Assembly (NCBI GenBank): GCA_036562185.1
Contig: DATCKN010000039.1
Location: forward strand, 1-64,000
Origin: Thermoclostridium sp036562185
Lineage (GTDB): Bacteria > Bacillota > Clostridia > DSM-8532
Direction of reading: 5' to 3'
DNA: 64,000 bases
Part shown: positions 56,396-64,000 of the stretch, piece after piece
Position numbering within the stretch: the stretch's first letter is position 1
Layout of the letters: the number at the start of each line of letters is the position of its first letter
The notes under the pieces: generated by a model
The model's database searches: none
Told to the model about the DNA's origin: nothing
What the model saw: the letters and a program-made list of their open reading frames with translations, nothing else
Program-made: the position numbers and the translations under genes

Positions 56396-57721
56396 TTATT
56401 TGTAAAAAGACATAAACGGACCATGGGCTTCAATCAGTTCATCCACCATTTGAACAATTTCATCGATGGTCAACTCCGAACCGGTATGAGGATCCAGCAT
56501 GGCCGCATGGTAGATATGCTCTCTCTTTCTTGTTACTGCAGCTTCTATTGTAATTAAATGAACATTTATATTTGTCATGTTCATTGCCGCCAATTGCACA
56601 GGCAATCTGCCCACATGGCAGGGGTGGATTCCCATTCCGTCAACCAGGCACGGTACTTCAACGCATGCTTCCTGCGGCAGGTTCTCGATCAGTCCGCCTG
56701 TGTTGAGAACGTTTCCGCCAATTTTAAATGGTGTATTGGTAACTATTGCGTCCATTATATAAGAAGCATATTCTTCTGTGCGATTGTGGGTAAGATTCGG
56801 ATTTTTGACAAGTTCGTCCCTTTGCTTTTCCCATCGTTCTATTTGGTTTATGCAACGTCTGGGGTATTCATCAAGCGGAATATTATATCTGTCGATCAAT
56901 TCAGGATATTTGCTCTTTATAAAGAAAGGATTATATTCGGCATTGTGCTCGCTGGATTCCGTGCAATAATAACCCAGTCTTTTAATATATTCAAATCTTA
57001 CCATGTCACTGTGTTTTTCTTTTTCATTCTTTTCAATTGCCCTTCTCCTGATTTCGGGATATAAATCGTTCAAGTCCCTGTCGTAGATTTCCAGGAGCCA
57101 TGCCATGTGGTTAATCCCGGCTATCAGTTCTCTGCGGCCTTCAATCTTGTCTTCCATTCCCAGTGATTCCAGCAGCCTGCTAGAACATACTTGTACGCTG
57201 TGGCATAGACCAACGGTTTTAACAGGGGTATATCTTAGCAAGTATCCTGTTAATATGGACATGGGGTTTGTGTAATTTAAGAAATAGGCATTCGGACACA
57301 CTTCATCGATGTCACGGGCAAAAGACTCTAATACAGGAATGGTTCTAAGTGCCCGCATTATACCACCGATACCTAAGGTATCACCGATTGTTTGCCTAAG
57401 TCCATACTTTTTCGGGATTTCAAAATCAATAATTGTACATGGATCGTAACCCCCGACCTGGATGGCATTTACGACAAAATCTGCAGATCTGAGTGCTTCT
57501 TTGCGCTGTTCTTCTCCAAGATAGGTTTTAATCCTGGCCCTGCCGTTGTTTATATTCCTGTTAATGGCCTGCAGCATTAATTCTGATTCTTTCAGGCGAT
57601 CGGCGTCAATATCATAAAGGCATATTTCGCTGTCTTTTAATGAATCAACAGATAAACAGTCACCAAGTACATTTTTTGCAAAAACCGTACTACCGGCGCC
57701 CATAAATGTAATTTTGACCAT
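56396..57721 (-). CDS. melA: Alpha-galactosidase, GH4 family
   Basis: Cytoplasmic NAD+- and Mn2+-dependent glycosidase that splits alpha-galactosides such as melibiose and raffinose sugars. The 441 residues start with the NAD-binding VKITFMGAGSTVFAKNVL (Rossmann GxGS). They carry the family motifs NYTNPMSILT, GLCHSVQ with metal-binding Cys173, and GINHMAWL with Asn204/His205. A galactosidase of the MelA subgroup is indicated by ALRTIPVLE and length. GGGAGG lies nine bases before the ATG. It is divergent from an AraC regulator that likely controls it. Confidence 0.93.
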   Translation of the reverse strand: MVKITFMGAGSTVFAKNVLGDCLSVDSLKDSEICLYDIDADRLKESELMLQAINRNINNGRARIKTYLGEEQRKEALRSADFVVNAIQVGGYDPCTIIDFEIPKKYGLRQTIGDTLGIGGIMRALRTIPVLESFARDIDEVCPNAYFLNYTNPMSILTGYLLRYTPVKTVGLCHSVQVCSSRLLESLGMEDKIEGRRELIAGINHMAWLLEIYDRDLNDLYPEIRRRAIEKNEKEKHSDMVRFEYIKRLGYYCTESSEHNAEYNPFFIKSKYPELIDRYNIPLDEYPRRCINQIERWEKQRDELVKNPNLTHNRTEEYASYIMDAIVTNTPFKIGGNVLNTGGLIENLPQEACVEVPCLVDGMGIHPCHVGRLPVQLAAMNMTNINVHLITIEAAVTRKREHIYHAAMLDPHTGSELTIDEIVQMVDELIEAHGPFMSFYK

Positions 57722-57773
57722 ACGAACAACCTCCCTTTACAGACATAATACTTTATTTTCGGGAAGTAATAAA

Positions 57774-57803
57774 TTGAATTATGTCTTCACAATATGTTAT
57801 AAT
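57774..57803 (+). promoter_or_regulatory. Promoter of the AraC regulator, apparently giving a leaderless mRNA
   Basis: TTGAAT (57774-57779), 18-base spacer, perfect TATAAT (57798-57803). The predicted transcription start falls at or within a base or two of the ATG at 57810, and no ribosome site lies before that ATG. Confidence 0.6.
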
Positions 57804-57809
57804 GTCTCC

Positions 57810-58625
57810 ATGAAAAAGACTGGCAGTCAAACTGACATTCCCTTATTGAATAAAGGTTTTCATGATGTGAATCCGGTGGTATGCGGATGGCAGGAATGTA
57901 CCAGTGGCCATTCGTTTGGGCCTGCGATCAGGAAATACTACCTGATTCATTACATATTGGACGGAAAAGGGATATTTGAGCGTCAGGGTACGGTCTATAG
58001 CCTTGGAAAAGGAAACATGTTTTTAATAAGACCACATGAGTCAACTTATTACGAAGCGGATATGGATAATCCCTGGTCGTATGTGTGGATAGGGTTTGAT
58101 GGCGCCCTTGCCGGTGAGCTGATTGACGGCTCCGGTTTTGATAAAAGTCCGGTAGTTTATTCTCCGAGTTGTGCTTTTATATTTAAAAACATGGTAACAG
58201 CAGGAAAAACAGGCCAATCTGCCGAGATCTACCTTTGCGGTTTAATCTTTGAGCTGTTTGCCAGGCTGAAAGGAGAAAACAATGTAAATACCTGTGCTGC
58301 GCAAATCTATGCCAGAAGGGCTGAAAACTACATCCAGTCAAATTACATGTATGATATAAGCGTAGCAGGTATTGCAAAAATGCTTGGTATTGACAGAAGG
58401 TATCTTTACAGGATTTTTACTGAATACACAGGAACATCACCGCAGAAGTACATATTAAAATACAGGCTTGGCAAAGCGGCGGAACTGTTAAGCCAATATG
58501 ACTGTACTGTGAGCGAAGCTGCACGAAGCTGCGGCTATACTGACACATTCAATTTTTCAAATATGTTTAAGAAGGAATATGGCATATGCCCTTCGGAATA
58601 TAAAAAAAGATTTTACAGGCCGTAA
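57810..58625 (+). CDS. AraC-family regulator, probably of melA
   Basis: A protein of 271 residues with an N-terminal cupin-like sugar-binding domain (YYLIHYILDGKGIFERQG, then PHESTYYEADMDNPWSYVWIGF) and two C-terminal helix-turn-helix motifs (ISVAGIAKMLGIDRRYLYRIFTEY and VSEAARSCGYTDTFNFSNMFKKEYG). This is the MelR/MsmR-like architecture that responds to sugars. It is divergent from melA, which it likely controls. I place the start at ATG 57810. An open frame extends to 57714, but it would run back over the start of melA and lacks support. Confidence 0.9.
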   Translation: MKKTGSQTDIPLLNKGFHDVNPVVCGWQECTSGHSFGPAIRKYYLIHYILDGKGIFERQGTVYSLGKGNMFLIRPHESTYYEADMDNPWSYVWIGFDGALAGELIDGSGFDKSPVVYSPSCAFIFKNMVTAGKTGQSAEIYLCGLIFELFARLKGENNVNTCAAQIYARRAENYIQSNYMYDISVAGIAKMLGIDRRYLYRIFTEYTGTSPQKYILKYRLGKAAELLSQYDCTVSEAARSCGYTDTFNFSNMFKKEYGICPSEYKKRFYRP

Positions 58626-58658
58626 AGATATACTCAAAAATCTCCGCCCGTCCACTGT

Positions 58659-59222
58659 CTAGCCTTTGCCTGGTCTTAGCGTAAAGCCGAAAACTCCTCC
58701 GCAAATTCCGCCGGCAATATGCGCAAACTGGGATATATTATCATGAGCGGTCAGACCTTCTACAATTTCTCTGCCCAAATACAGTGAAGCAACAAGAAGA
58801 AGGGTAAGAGGTATGCTTCCTTTCTTGATGTTTGCGAACGAACTTAGAATTATCAGCATAAAGGCTATGCCGCTTGCTCCCAGCAAGGCGGTATCGAAAA
58901 AAATAACGTTCAATATGCCTGTGGCAACAGCAGTAATTATAATCATATGCAGCATGTTTTTTGAACCATATTTCATTTCCAGCATCGGTCCGACAAGCAG
59001 GATGATAAGAAAATTGTTCACGAAATGTTCCCAGTTTACATGCCCCAATACATGCCCGAACAGTCTGATATAGAAAAATACATCTGTAAAGCTTCCCCTG
59101 TAAACCGAGAATAAAAGCCGAGTAGAGGCCATATCGGTGATATTTCCGATTATAAGCACGATAAGCGATAAAAAGGTATAGGTAAGAATAACCGGGGAAT
59201 TATAATGGATTCGCCTTAGCAA
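58659..59222 (-). CDS. Rhomboid-family intramembrane serine protease
   Basis: Cleaves membrane proteins within the lipid bilayer. The 187 residues have six helices and all active-site features: nucleophile Ser117 in LLGASGIAFM (GxSG), His168 in FAHIAGG, and His66/Asn70 in WEHFVNNFL, which form the oxyanion pocket. It is short, with no extra N-terminal domain. Substrates are unknown. It converges with the AraC gene, whose stop is only 33 bases away. Its own upstream region (59223-59536) is gene-free. Confidence 0.9.
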   Translation of the reverse strand: MLRRIHYNSPVILTYTFLSLIVLIIGNITDMASTRLLFSVYRGSFTDVFFYIRLFGHVLGHVNWEHFVNNFLIILLVGPMLEMKYGSKNMLHMIIITAVATGILNVIFFDTALLGASGIAFMLIILSSFANIKKGSIPLTLLLVASLYLGREIVEGLTAHDNISQFAHIAGGICGGVFGFTLRPGKG

Positions 59223-59536
59223 TTTATTACACTCCTATCTCAGTAAATGTTTTCTTTAACAGCTTTGACTTCAAATAAATTTCAAACCCATAAAATTAAA
59301 TAATAAAGCAGTCTATAAAACAGAGGTTATTCATAGGCTGCTTCAAAGCTATTTATGCCAAGTCTTTCTTATTAATCTGATCCAAATTTAGTATATATAA
59401 AACGCGTTTCCTGCGCAACACCTAAAAGTTAAGCACGATGTGCCAGTTAATTAAGGAAAGAACAGGCTTTGAATTATTATTGAAGGGTTTTAGTTTATAC
59501 CTCATACTTTTGTATAGTTAATGACATTATAGGATA

Positions 59537-59565
59537 TTGCATTATTTTGCTATATATGATATCAT
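59537..59565 (+). promoter_or_regulatory. Promoter of the cad-like operon
   Basis: TTGCAT (59537-59542), 17-base spacer, TATCAT (59560-59565). The operator overlaps its 3' edge and the start site. The bases from 59223 to 59536 hold no other feature I recognise. Confidence 0.6.
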
Positions 59566-59566
59566 A

Positions 59567-59592
59567 TTCATATGAACAAACATTCATATGTT
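59567..59592 (+). promoter_or_regulatory. Operator for the ArsR/CadC-type repressor
   Basis: Two copies of TTCATATG(A/T)(A/T) at 59567-59576 and 59583-59592, 16 bases apart. The first is a perfect 10-bp palindrome. Placed just after the -10, this suits repression by the ArsR protein encoded 14 bases downstream. Confidence 0.6.
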
Positions 59593-59605
59593 GTGGGGTA
59601 TAAAC

Positions 59606-59974
59606 ATGAAAGACCTTAATCTGGATTTAGAACGATGCGACTGTACGGTCATACATGAAGAAACAATAAAGAATGTCAGGGCAAGGATGCCGGCTGATGA
59701 GAACCTGTATGATCTGGCAGAACTTTTCAAGGTATTCGGGGATACAACAAGGATTAAAATCCTTTGCGCCCTGGCAGAAAGTGAAATGTGTGTATGCGAT
59801 ATTGCAGTGCTTTTAAATATGACACAATCATCAATATCTCACCAGTTAAGGGTGCTGAAGCAGGCGAGACTTGTCAGGTACAGGCGGGAAGGAAAGGTAG
59901 TATACTATTCCCTTGATGATGACCATGTAAAACAGATATTCAATCTGGGGTTGATTCACCTTAATGAAATGTAG
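59606..59974 (+). CDS. ArsR/SmtB-family metal sensor, CadC-like
   Basis: A winged-helix repressor of 122 residues. The Cys pair CDC (11, 13) near the N terminus and CVC (62, 64) in the first helix of the HTH (ESEMCVCDIAVLL) form the thiolate site of Cd(II)/Pb(II)/Zn(II) sensors of the CadC group. The recognition region is MTQSSISHQLRVLKQARLV and the wing RREGKVVYYSL. Metal binding should release it from the repeats just upstream. ATG 59606 is used; a TTG 18 bases before lacks a ribosome site. The P-type ATPase starts 17 bases after its stop, in the same operon. Confidence 0.9.
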   Translation: MKDLNLDLERCDCTVIHEETIKNVRARMPADENLYDLAELFKVFGDTTRIKILCALAESEMCVCDIAVLLNMTQSSISHQLRVLKQARLVRYRREGKVVYYSLDDDHVKQIFNLGLIHLNEM

Positions 59975-59991
59975 AAGTGAGGTTATGTTGT

Positions 59992-62133
59992 ATGCAACAA
60001 AAAGAAATGTTATTGCTGGACGGTTTAAATTGTACTCATTGTGCATCGGAAATTGAAAAAGAAATTAATGATATAGAAGGGGTAAATGCTTCGCTGAACT
60101 TTATGACAAAGATCCTTACAATTGAGCACAATTATGCGGATAATGCAGAAATAGTAAAGCTGGCAGAAAAAATCATCCTAAGTCATGAGCCCGGTGTGAA
60201 GGTTTCCAAATGGCACGGCGAAGCTGGTTCAGAAAAGGAAAGTGCTAAATCGTTCCAAATAAAAGAATTTTTCGGACCTGAAAAAATAATATTCCTTATT
60301 GGTGCAGCAATCTATTTAATTGCAGTAATTCTGCCGTTGCCTGAGCCTGTTGAAACAGTTATGTATCTTGCCGGATATTTGCTTTTGGGTGGAGAGGTTC
60401 TTATCAGTGCAGTAAGGAATATTCTAAAAGGCCAGGTGTTTGATGAGAATTTCCTCATGTCAATTGCAACGATAGGTGCTATCGCAATTGGTGAATATAC
60501 TGAGGGTGTGGCAGTTATGCTGTTCTATCAGATTGGAGAGTTATTCCAGGAAATTTCTCTCGAACGGTCCAGAAGGTCCATCAGCGATCTTGTGGATATA
60601 AGACCAGACTATGCGAACCTGGCTTCAGATAATACTGCTATCAAGGTTTCACCTGATCAAGTACGGGTTGGGGATATTATTATTGTAAAGCCGGGAGAAC
60701 GTATCCCGCTGGACGGTATCATAGTTGAAGGCAACTCCAGCCTTGATATGTCATCGCTTACAGGAGAACCAATTCCTAAGACCGTCCAGGAAAAGAATGA
60801 GGTTTATTCCGGCGCGGTTAATATGGAGGGGTTGCTGAAAATAAAAGTAACAAAACCGGTGCATGAATCAACAGCTGCCAAAATACTTGATTTGGTCCAA
60901 AATTCAGCCACAAAAAAGGCTCCGACAGAAAAATTCATTACGCGTTTTGCAAAATGGTATACTCCGGCAGTAGTTATAATAGCTGCATGCATGGCATTGT
61001 TCCCGCCGTTGGTTCTTTTTGCGGCAGATAAAGGTTCCTTTGGCGCCCTTTTTTCAGACTGGTTTTACAGGGCATTAATCTTTCTTGTTATTTCATGTCC
61101 ATGCGCATTGGTAATATCCATTCCCCTTGGCTTCTTTGGAGGAATAGGGCTTGCTTCGAAAAACGGTATCCTGGTGAAGGGGGGGAACTACCTCGAAGCG
61201 CTGACAGCGGTTGAAACTGTTGTTTTTGATAAAACCGGCACGTTAACAAAAGGTGAGTTTGAAGTGACAGAAGTTATCCCTGCCAGCGGAGTAAATAAAG
61301 ACGAGCTTTTAAATATAGCTTCGGCGGTTGAAAGATATTCGAATCACCCCATAGCCAGAGCAATAGCAGTGGCCCGCCCTGACCTATGCGCCGACATTAA
61401 AGTGGAAGAGCACCGGGAGATACCGGGATTTGGTATTGTTGCCAGGTACAATGAACAGGAAATAATGATCGGAAACAAGAATCTTATGGACAGGGAGCGA
61501 ATAGAGATAATTATTCCGGAAACTACGGGTTCTGTAGTTTATATAGCAATTGATAAAAGATTTATGGGAGCAATAATCGTATCCGATACTGAAAAGGCAG
61601 ATTCGGCTGAAACTGTTGGGAAACTTAAGAAAAAAGGTATAAGGACAGCAATGCTTACCGGAGATTTGAAAGCAAATGCCGATGCAGTGGCAAGGAAAAT
61701 GGGAATTGATGAGGTGTACTCAGAACTGCTTCCCCAGCATAAGGTGGAAATACTGGAAAGCTTGGTAGCTAAGAAAAGCAAAAAGAGAAAAATTGCATAT
61801 GTCGGGGATGGAATGAATGATGCTCCGGTACTTGCAAGAGCGGATATCGGAATTGCAATGGGTGGTCTTGGGACAGATGCTGCAATTGAAGCCGCAGATA
61901 TTGTAATCATGAATGATGAGCCGAAGAAACTGCTGACGGCAATTAAAATTGCCCAGGAAACGAAAAAAATAGTATATCAGAATATATTCATCGCTTTTTC
62001 GGTGAAACTGTTTGTTTTAACTCTTGGGGCAGGCGGCATGGCAACAATGTGGGAAGCGGTATTTGCAGATGTCGGTGTTGCACTTATAGCTGTACTGAAT
62101 GCAATGAGGCTAATCAACAAGCGTATGGAGTAA
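59992..62133 (+). CDS. cadA: Zinc/cadmium/lead-exporting P1B-type ATPase (CadA/ZntA)
   Basis: A membrane efflux pump of 713 residues. An N-terminal heavy-metal domain (GLNCTHCASEIE, Cys14/17) is followed by eight helices: the actuator LTGEP, the ion motif CPC in ISCPCALVISIPLG (about residue 368), the phosphorylation site VFDKTGTLTKGEF (about 416), and the hinge YVGDGMNDAPVLARADIG. The last helix reads ADVGVALIAVLNAMRL, the P1B-2 pattern of Zn/Cd/Pb pumps. This fits the CadC-like sensor upstream. ATG 59992 follows GTGAGG; an in-frame GTG at 59977 is less likely. It forms the cad-type resistance operon. Confidence 0.94.
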   Translation: MQQKEMLLLDGLNCTHCASEIEKEINDIEGVNASLNFMTKILTIEHNYADNAEIVKLAEKIILSHEPGVKVSKWHGEAGSEKESAKSFQIKEFFGPEKIIFLIGAAIYLIAVILPLPEPVETVMYLAGYLLLGGEVLISAVRNILKGQVFDENFLMSIATIGAIAIGEYTEGVAVMLFYQIGELFQEISLERSRRSISDLVDIRPDYANLASDNTAIKVSPDQVRVGDIIIVKPGERIPLDGIIVEGNSSLDMSSLTGEPIPKTVQEKNEVYSGAVNMEGLLKIKVTKPVHESTAAKILDLVQNSATKKAPTEKFITRFAKWYTPAVVIIAACMALFPPLVLFAADKGSFGALFSDWFYRALIFLVISCPCALVISIPLGFFGGIGLASKNGILVKGGNYLEALTAVETVVFDKTGTLTKGEFEVTEVIPASGVNKDELLNIASAVERYSNHPIARAIAVARPDLCADIKVEEHREIPGFGIVARYNEQEIMIGNKNLMDRERIEIIIPETTGSVVYIAIDKRFMGAIIVSDTEKADSAETVGKLKKKGIRTAMLTGDLKANADAVARKMGIDEVYSELLPQHKVEILESLVAKKSKKRKIAYVGDGMNDAPVLARADIGIAMGGLGTDAAIEAADIVIMNDEPKKLLTAIKIAQETKKIVYQNIFIAFSVKLFVLTLGAGGMATMWEAVFADVGVALIAVLNAMRLINKRME

Positions 62134-62155
62134 TGGTTGTTTATTAATGAAGAAG

Positions 62156-62174
62156 TCCCCCGCATGGCGGGGGA
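62156..62174 (+). terminator. Terminator of the cad-like operon
   Basis: CCCCCGC (62157-62163) and GCGGGGG (62167-62173) form a tight GC stem with a three-base loop, followed by an AT-rich run with few Ts in a row. Confidence 0.6.
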
Positions 62175-62251
62175 TTATTATATGGTTCTGTAAGGGTTGG
62201 GTGAATGGCTGGTATCTGAATTTTCAGATAAAGTATGTTTCTTTTTACTTA

Positions 62252-62365
62252 TTAGTAATAATACCTTCTGTCTTTGTTATCATAGAATAAAAGCAGGAAT
62301 AGAATGATGAAGAACAAGATTTCAGCATTATCGCTGAAAAAGTTTCTGTAACCTACGTTGTCCAT
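62252..62365 (-). CDS. Small hydrophobic peptide (37 residues), sporulation-type
   Basis: A minus-strand frame too short for ordinary gene finders. An AAGGAGG site lies eight bases before ATG 62365. The product begins MDNVGYRNFFSDN, has one membrane helix (EILFFIILFLLLFYDN) and ends KDRRYYY. Small proteins of this design, a polar Asn-rich start and one hydrophobic helix of the NEILFFIIVF type, are common in clostridial sporulation and spore-coat gene sets. That link is an inference from pattern. It lies between the cad operon and flhA. Confidence 0.7.
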   Translation of the reverse strand: MDNVGYRNFFSDNAEILFFIILFLLLFYDNKDRRYYY

Positions 62366-62526
62366 ATTCAAACCTCCTTATGTTAATCTAATATCATATT
62401 ATTGCCGTGTCCTTTTTTTGGTTACAGTTAATTCGGTGTCACATCTTGTTTAATGCTGCGAGTTCTTGTAAAATAATATTGTAATTTTTGTTACACAAAT
62501 GATAAATTAATAAGCGGAGGATAAGT

Positions 62527-64000
62527 ATGAAGTTCAAAAGTATTGCCGTTGCTGTATGGGGTGTAATAATAATATTAGTTATTCTTGTTCCGATGCCTAC
62601 GGTGCTGATGGACTTGCTTTTCGTAATTAATATAACCATTTCTCTTCTCATTCTGTTAAATGCTATATACGCAAAAGACGCACTGTCAATGTCCTCTTTC
62701 CCGACTTTGTTGCTGTTTACAACACTATTCAGGCTGGCTTTGAATATTGCTGCAACAAGGCTTATAATAGGTCAGGGAAATGCAGGTAAAGTTATTGAAA
62801 GCTTTGGTAAATTTGTAGGCGGTAATAATATCGTAGTCGGCGCTATTATATTTCTTACCATCATGCTTGTTCAGTTTCTGGTTATCACCAAGGGAGCTGA
62901 GCGCGTATCCGAGGTTGCAGCAAGGTTTACCCTTGATGCTATGCCAGGAAAACAGATGGCAGTTGATGCTGATTTGAATGCCGGCTTGATTAACGAAGCT
63001 CAGGCAAAAGAACGTCGTAAGAATATTCAAAGAGAAGCGGATTTCTATGGCTCCATGGATGGTGCCAGTAAATTTGTTAAAAATGACGCTATTTTTGGAT
63101 TTATAACCGTAGCATTGAACGTAATCGGCGGATTTATCATGGGGATGATGCAGGATAAAGGCGCTACGGTGGGAGAGATTCTGCAGAAGTATACCATATT
63201 AACCATTGGTAACGGATTGGTTGTTCAGATACCTGCACTTCTGATTTCAGTTGCAACCGGAATAATTGTAACAAGAGCAGCCTCAGAAGAAGAACTCAGC
63301 GAAGAAATCGTGGGCCAGTTGTTTACAAGTCCGAGGACCATGTTCATTGCGGCCGGAGCATGCTTTGTCATGTCGTTTATCATTGGCCGTTTTTTAATGA
63401 TTTTAGTGGCTGCTTTATTGATTATAATAGGTATTAATATGAGGGGATCGGAAGAAGAAAAACTCAAAATGGATGAAAAGGAAGTTGAGGAACGGACGGT
63501 GGAAGAAATCCGAAAGCCCGAGAATGTTATAACACTTTTACATGTGGATCCCATTGAACTTGAATTCGGGTATGGTCTTATTCCACTGGCAGATGTTAAT
63601 CAGGGCGGAGACCTTCTGGACAGGGTGGTAATGATAAGAAGGCAGCTTGCTCTTGAACTTGGCATGATTGTGCCCGTTATTCGTCTGCGCGATAACATCC
63701 AGTTAAATCCTAACCAGTATGTTATAAAAATCAAAGGTGTAGAAGTATCGAGCGGAGAACTTTTGATGGATCATTTTATGGCAATGAATCCCGGTACAGC
63801 TGAAGATGAAATTGAAGGAATACCTACAACCGAACCGGCTTTTGGGCTTCCTGCACTCTGGATTACCGAAAGCCAGCGTGATCGTGCAGAGATGCTGGGT
63901 TATACCGTCGTTGACCCGCCATCAATTATTTCAACTCACATGACTGAAGTAATCAAGAGACATGCACATGAGCTTCTGAGCCGTCAGGATGTGCAAACTC
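62527..64000 (+). CDS. flhA: Flagellar export protein FlhA, N-terminal part (3' end outside window)
   Basis: Core membrane component of the flagellar type III secretion system, which forms the export gate with a cytosolic ring. The 491 visible residues cover the eight helices (FVINITISLLILLNAI, FPTLLLFTTLFRLALNIAATRLI, TIMLVQFLVITKGAERVSEV) and the FlhA signature AARFTLDAMPGKQMAVDADLNAG. The cytosolic domain begins at about residue 330 (ENVITLLHVDPIELEFGYGL). A GGAGG site precedes ATG 62527. The gene runs off the window. No flhB lies upstream, so either the operon starts at flhA or the gene order differs from the usual flhB-flhA. Confidence 0.96.
   Translation, partial: MKFKSIAVAVWGVIIILVILVPMPTVLMDLLFVINITISLLILLNAIYAKDALSMSSFPTLLLFTTLFRLALNIAATRLIIGQGNAGKVIESFGKFVGGNNIVVGAIIFLTIMLVQFLVITKGAERVSEVAARFTLDAMPGKQMAVDADLNAGLINEAQAKERRKNIQREADFYGSMDGASKFVKNDAIFGFITVALNVIGGFIMGMMQDKGATVGEILQKYTILTIGNGLVVQIPALLISVATGIIVTRAASEEELSEEIVGQLFTSPRTMFIAAGACFVMSFIIGRFLMILVAALLIIIGINMRGSEEEKLKMDEKEVEERTVEEIRKPENVITLLHVDPIELEFGYGLIPLADVNQGGDLLDRVVMIRRQLALELGMIVPVIRLRDNIQLNPNQYVIKIKGVEVSSGELLMDHFMAMNPGTAEDEIEGIPTTEPAFGLPALWITESQRDRAEMLGYTVVDPPSIISTHMTEVIKRHAHELLSRQDVQT

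Noticed and set aside
57714..57809. Extended AraC start at 57714
   Set aside because: It would overlap the start of melA, precede the promoter, and adds residues unlike the family.

Overview
The window is low-to-medium GC chromosome from an anaerobic, spore-forming, motile clostridium (Firmicutes/Bacillota). It has PolC-type replication, a pyruvate:ferredoxin oxidoreductase, a PPi-type phosphofructokinase, a SpoIIM-family protein, SLH surface anchoring, FlhA, and strong AAGGAGG-type ribosome sites. CBM2 modules on a secreted protein and a GH4 alpha-galactosidase suggest a plant-polysaccharide lifestyle, as in the Acetivibrio/Thermoclostridium/Ruminiclostridium group. That placement is inference; I cannot fix the species.

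Layout. 1-3.4 kb: the end of aspS, lepB, then a segment with a broken ABC ATPase and a GT39-like membrane glycosyltransferase, bracketed by two related GGGACAGGG inverted repeats. 3.4-7.5 kb: a heterodimeric ABC exporter with one degenerate ATP site and a long leader. 7.7-11.5 kb: a PolC that lacks the proofreading exonuclease domain. 11.7-17.4 kb: yerC-secA-folC and a TPR membrane protein. 17.4-30.3 kb: core metabolism and envelope genes (pfp, degenerate REC/GGDEF protein, SpoIIM/RDD pair, nifJ, xth, calcium-type P-ATPase).

31.0-41.0 kb is accessory and looks like a tRNA-anchored island. A tRNA-Ala(GGC) is followed by a Gabija-like pair (OLD-family ATPase/TOPRIM nuclease overlapping a UvrD-like helicase). 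Next come two small minus-strand genes, one an HTH plus PD-(D/E)xK (DUF3883-like) protein. The island ends in a two-gene unit: a 1177-residue secreted protein and a small cytosolic protein downstream. The large protein has a signal peptide, two CBM2-like modules, calcium-binding type-3 repeats, a VWA domain and a CdiA/EC869-like nuclease toxin tip. The small protein is the natural candidate for immunity. This carbohydrate-binding toxin is the most interesting system in the window.

41.4-64 kb: an epoxyqueuosine-reductase-like Fe-S protein, a two-component system, a lone DnaK paralogue without the usual acidic tail, and a chemoreceptor wrecked by an internal deletion. Then an MBL hydrolase, an AlkD fragment, a CDF-like/polyprenol-kinase-like operon, an S-layer-anchored M16 protease, an MFS transporter, and melA with a divergent AraC regulator that may be leaderless. 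Last come a rhomboid protease, a CadC/CadA metal-resistance operon with a visible operator, a 37-residue membrane peptide gene, and the start of flhA, cut by the window end.

Promoters, terminators and starts were read by eye. Domain assignments rest on recognised motifs, not on database searches.
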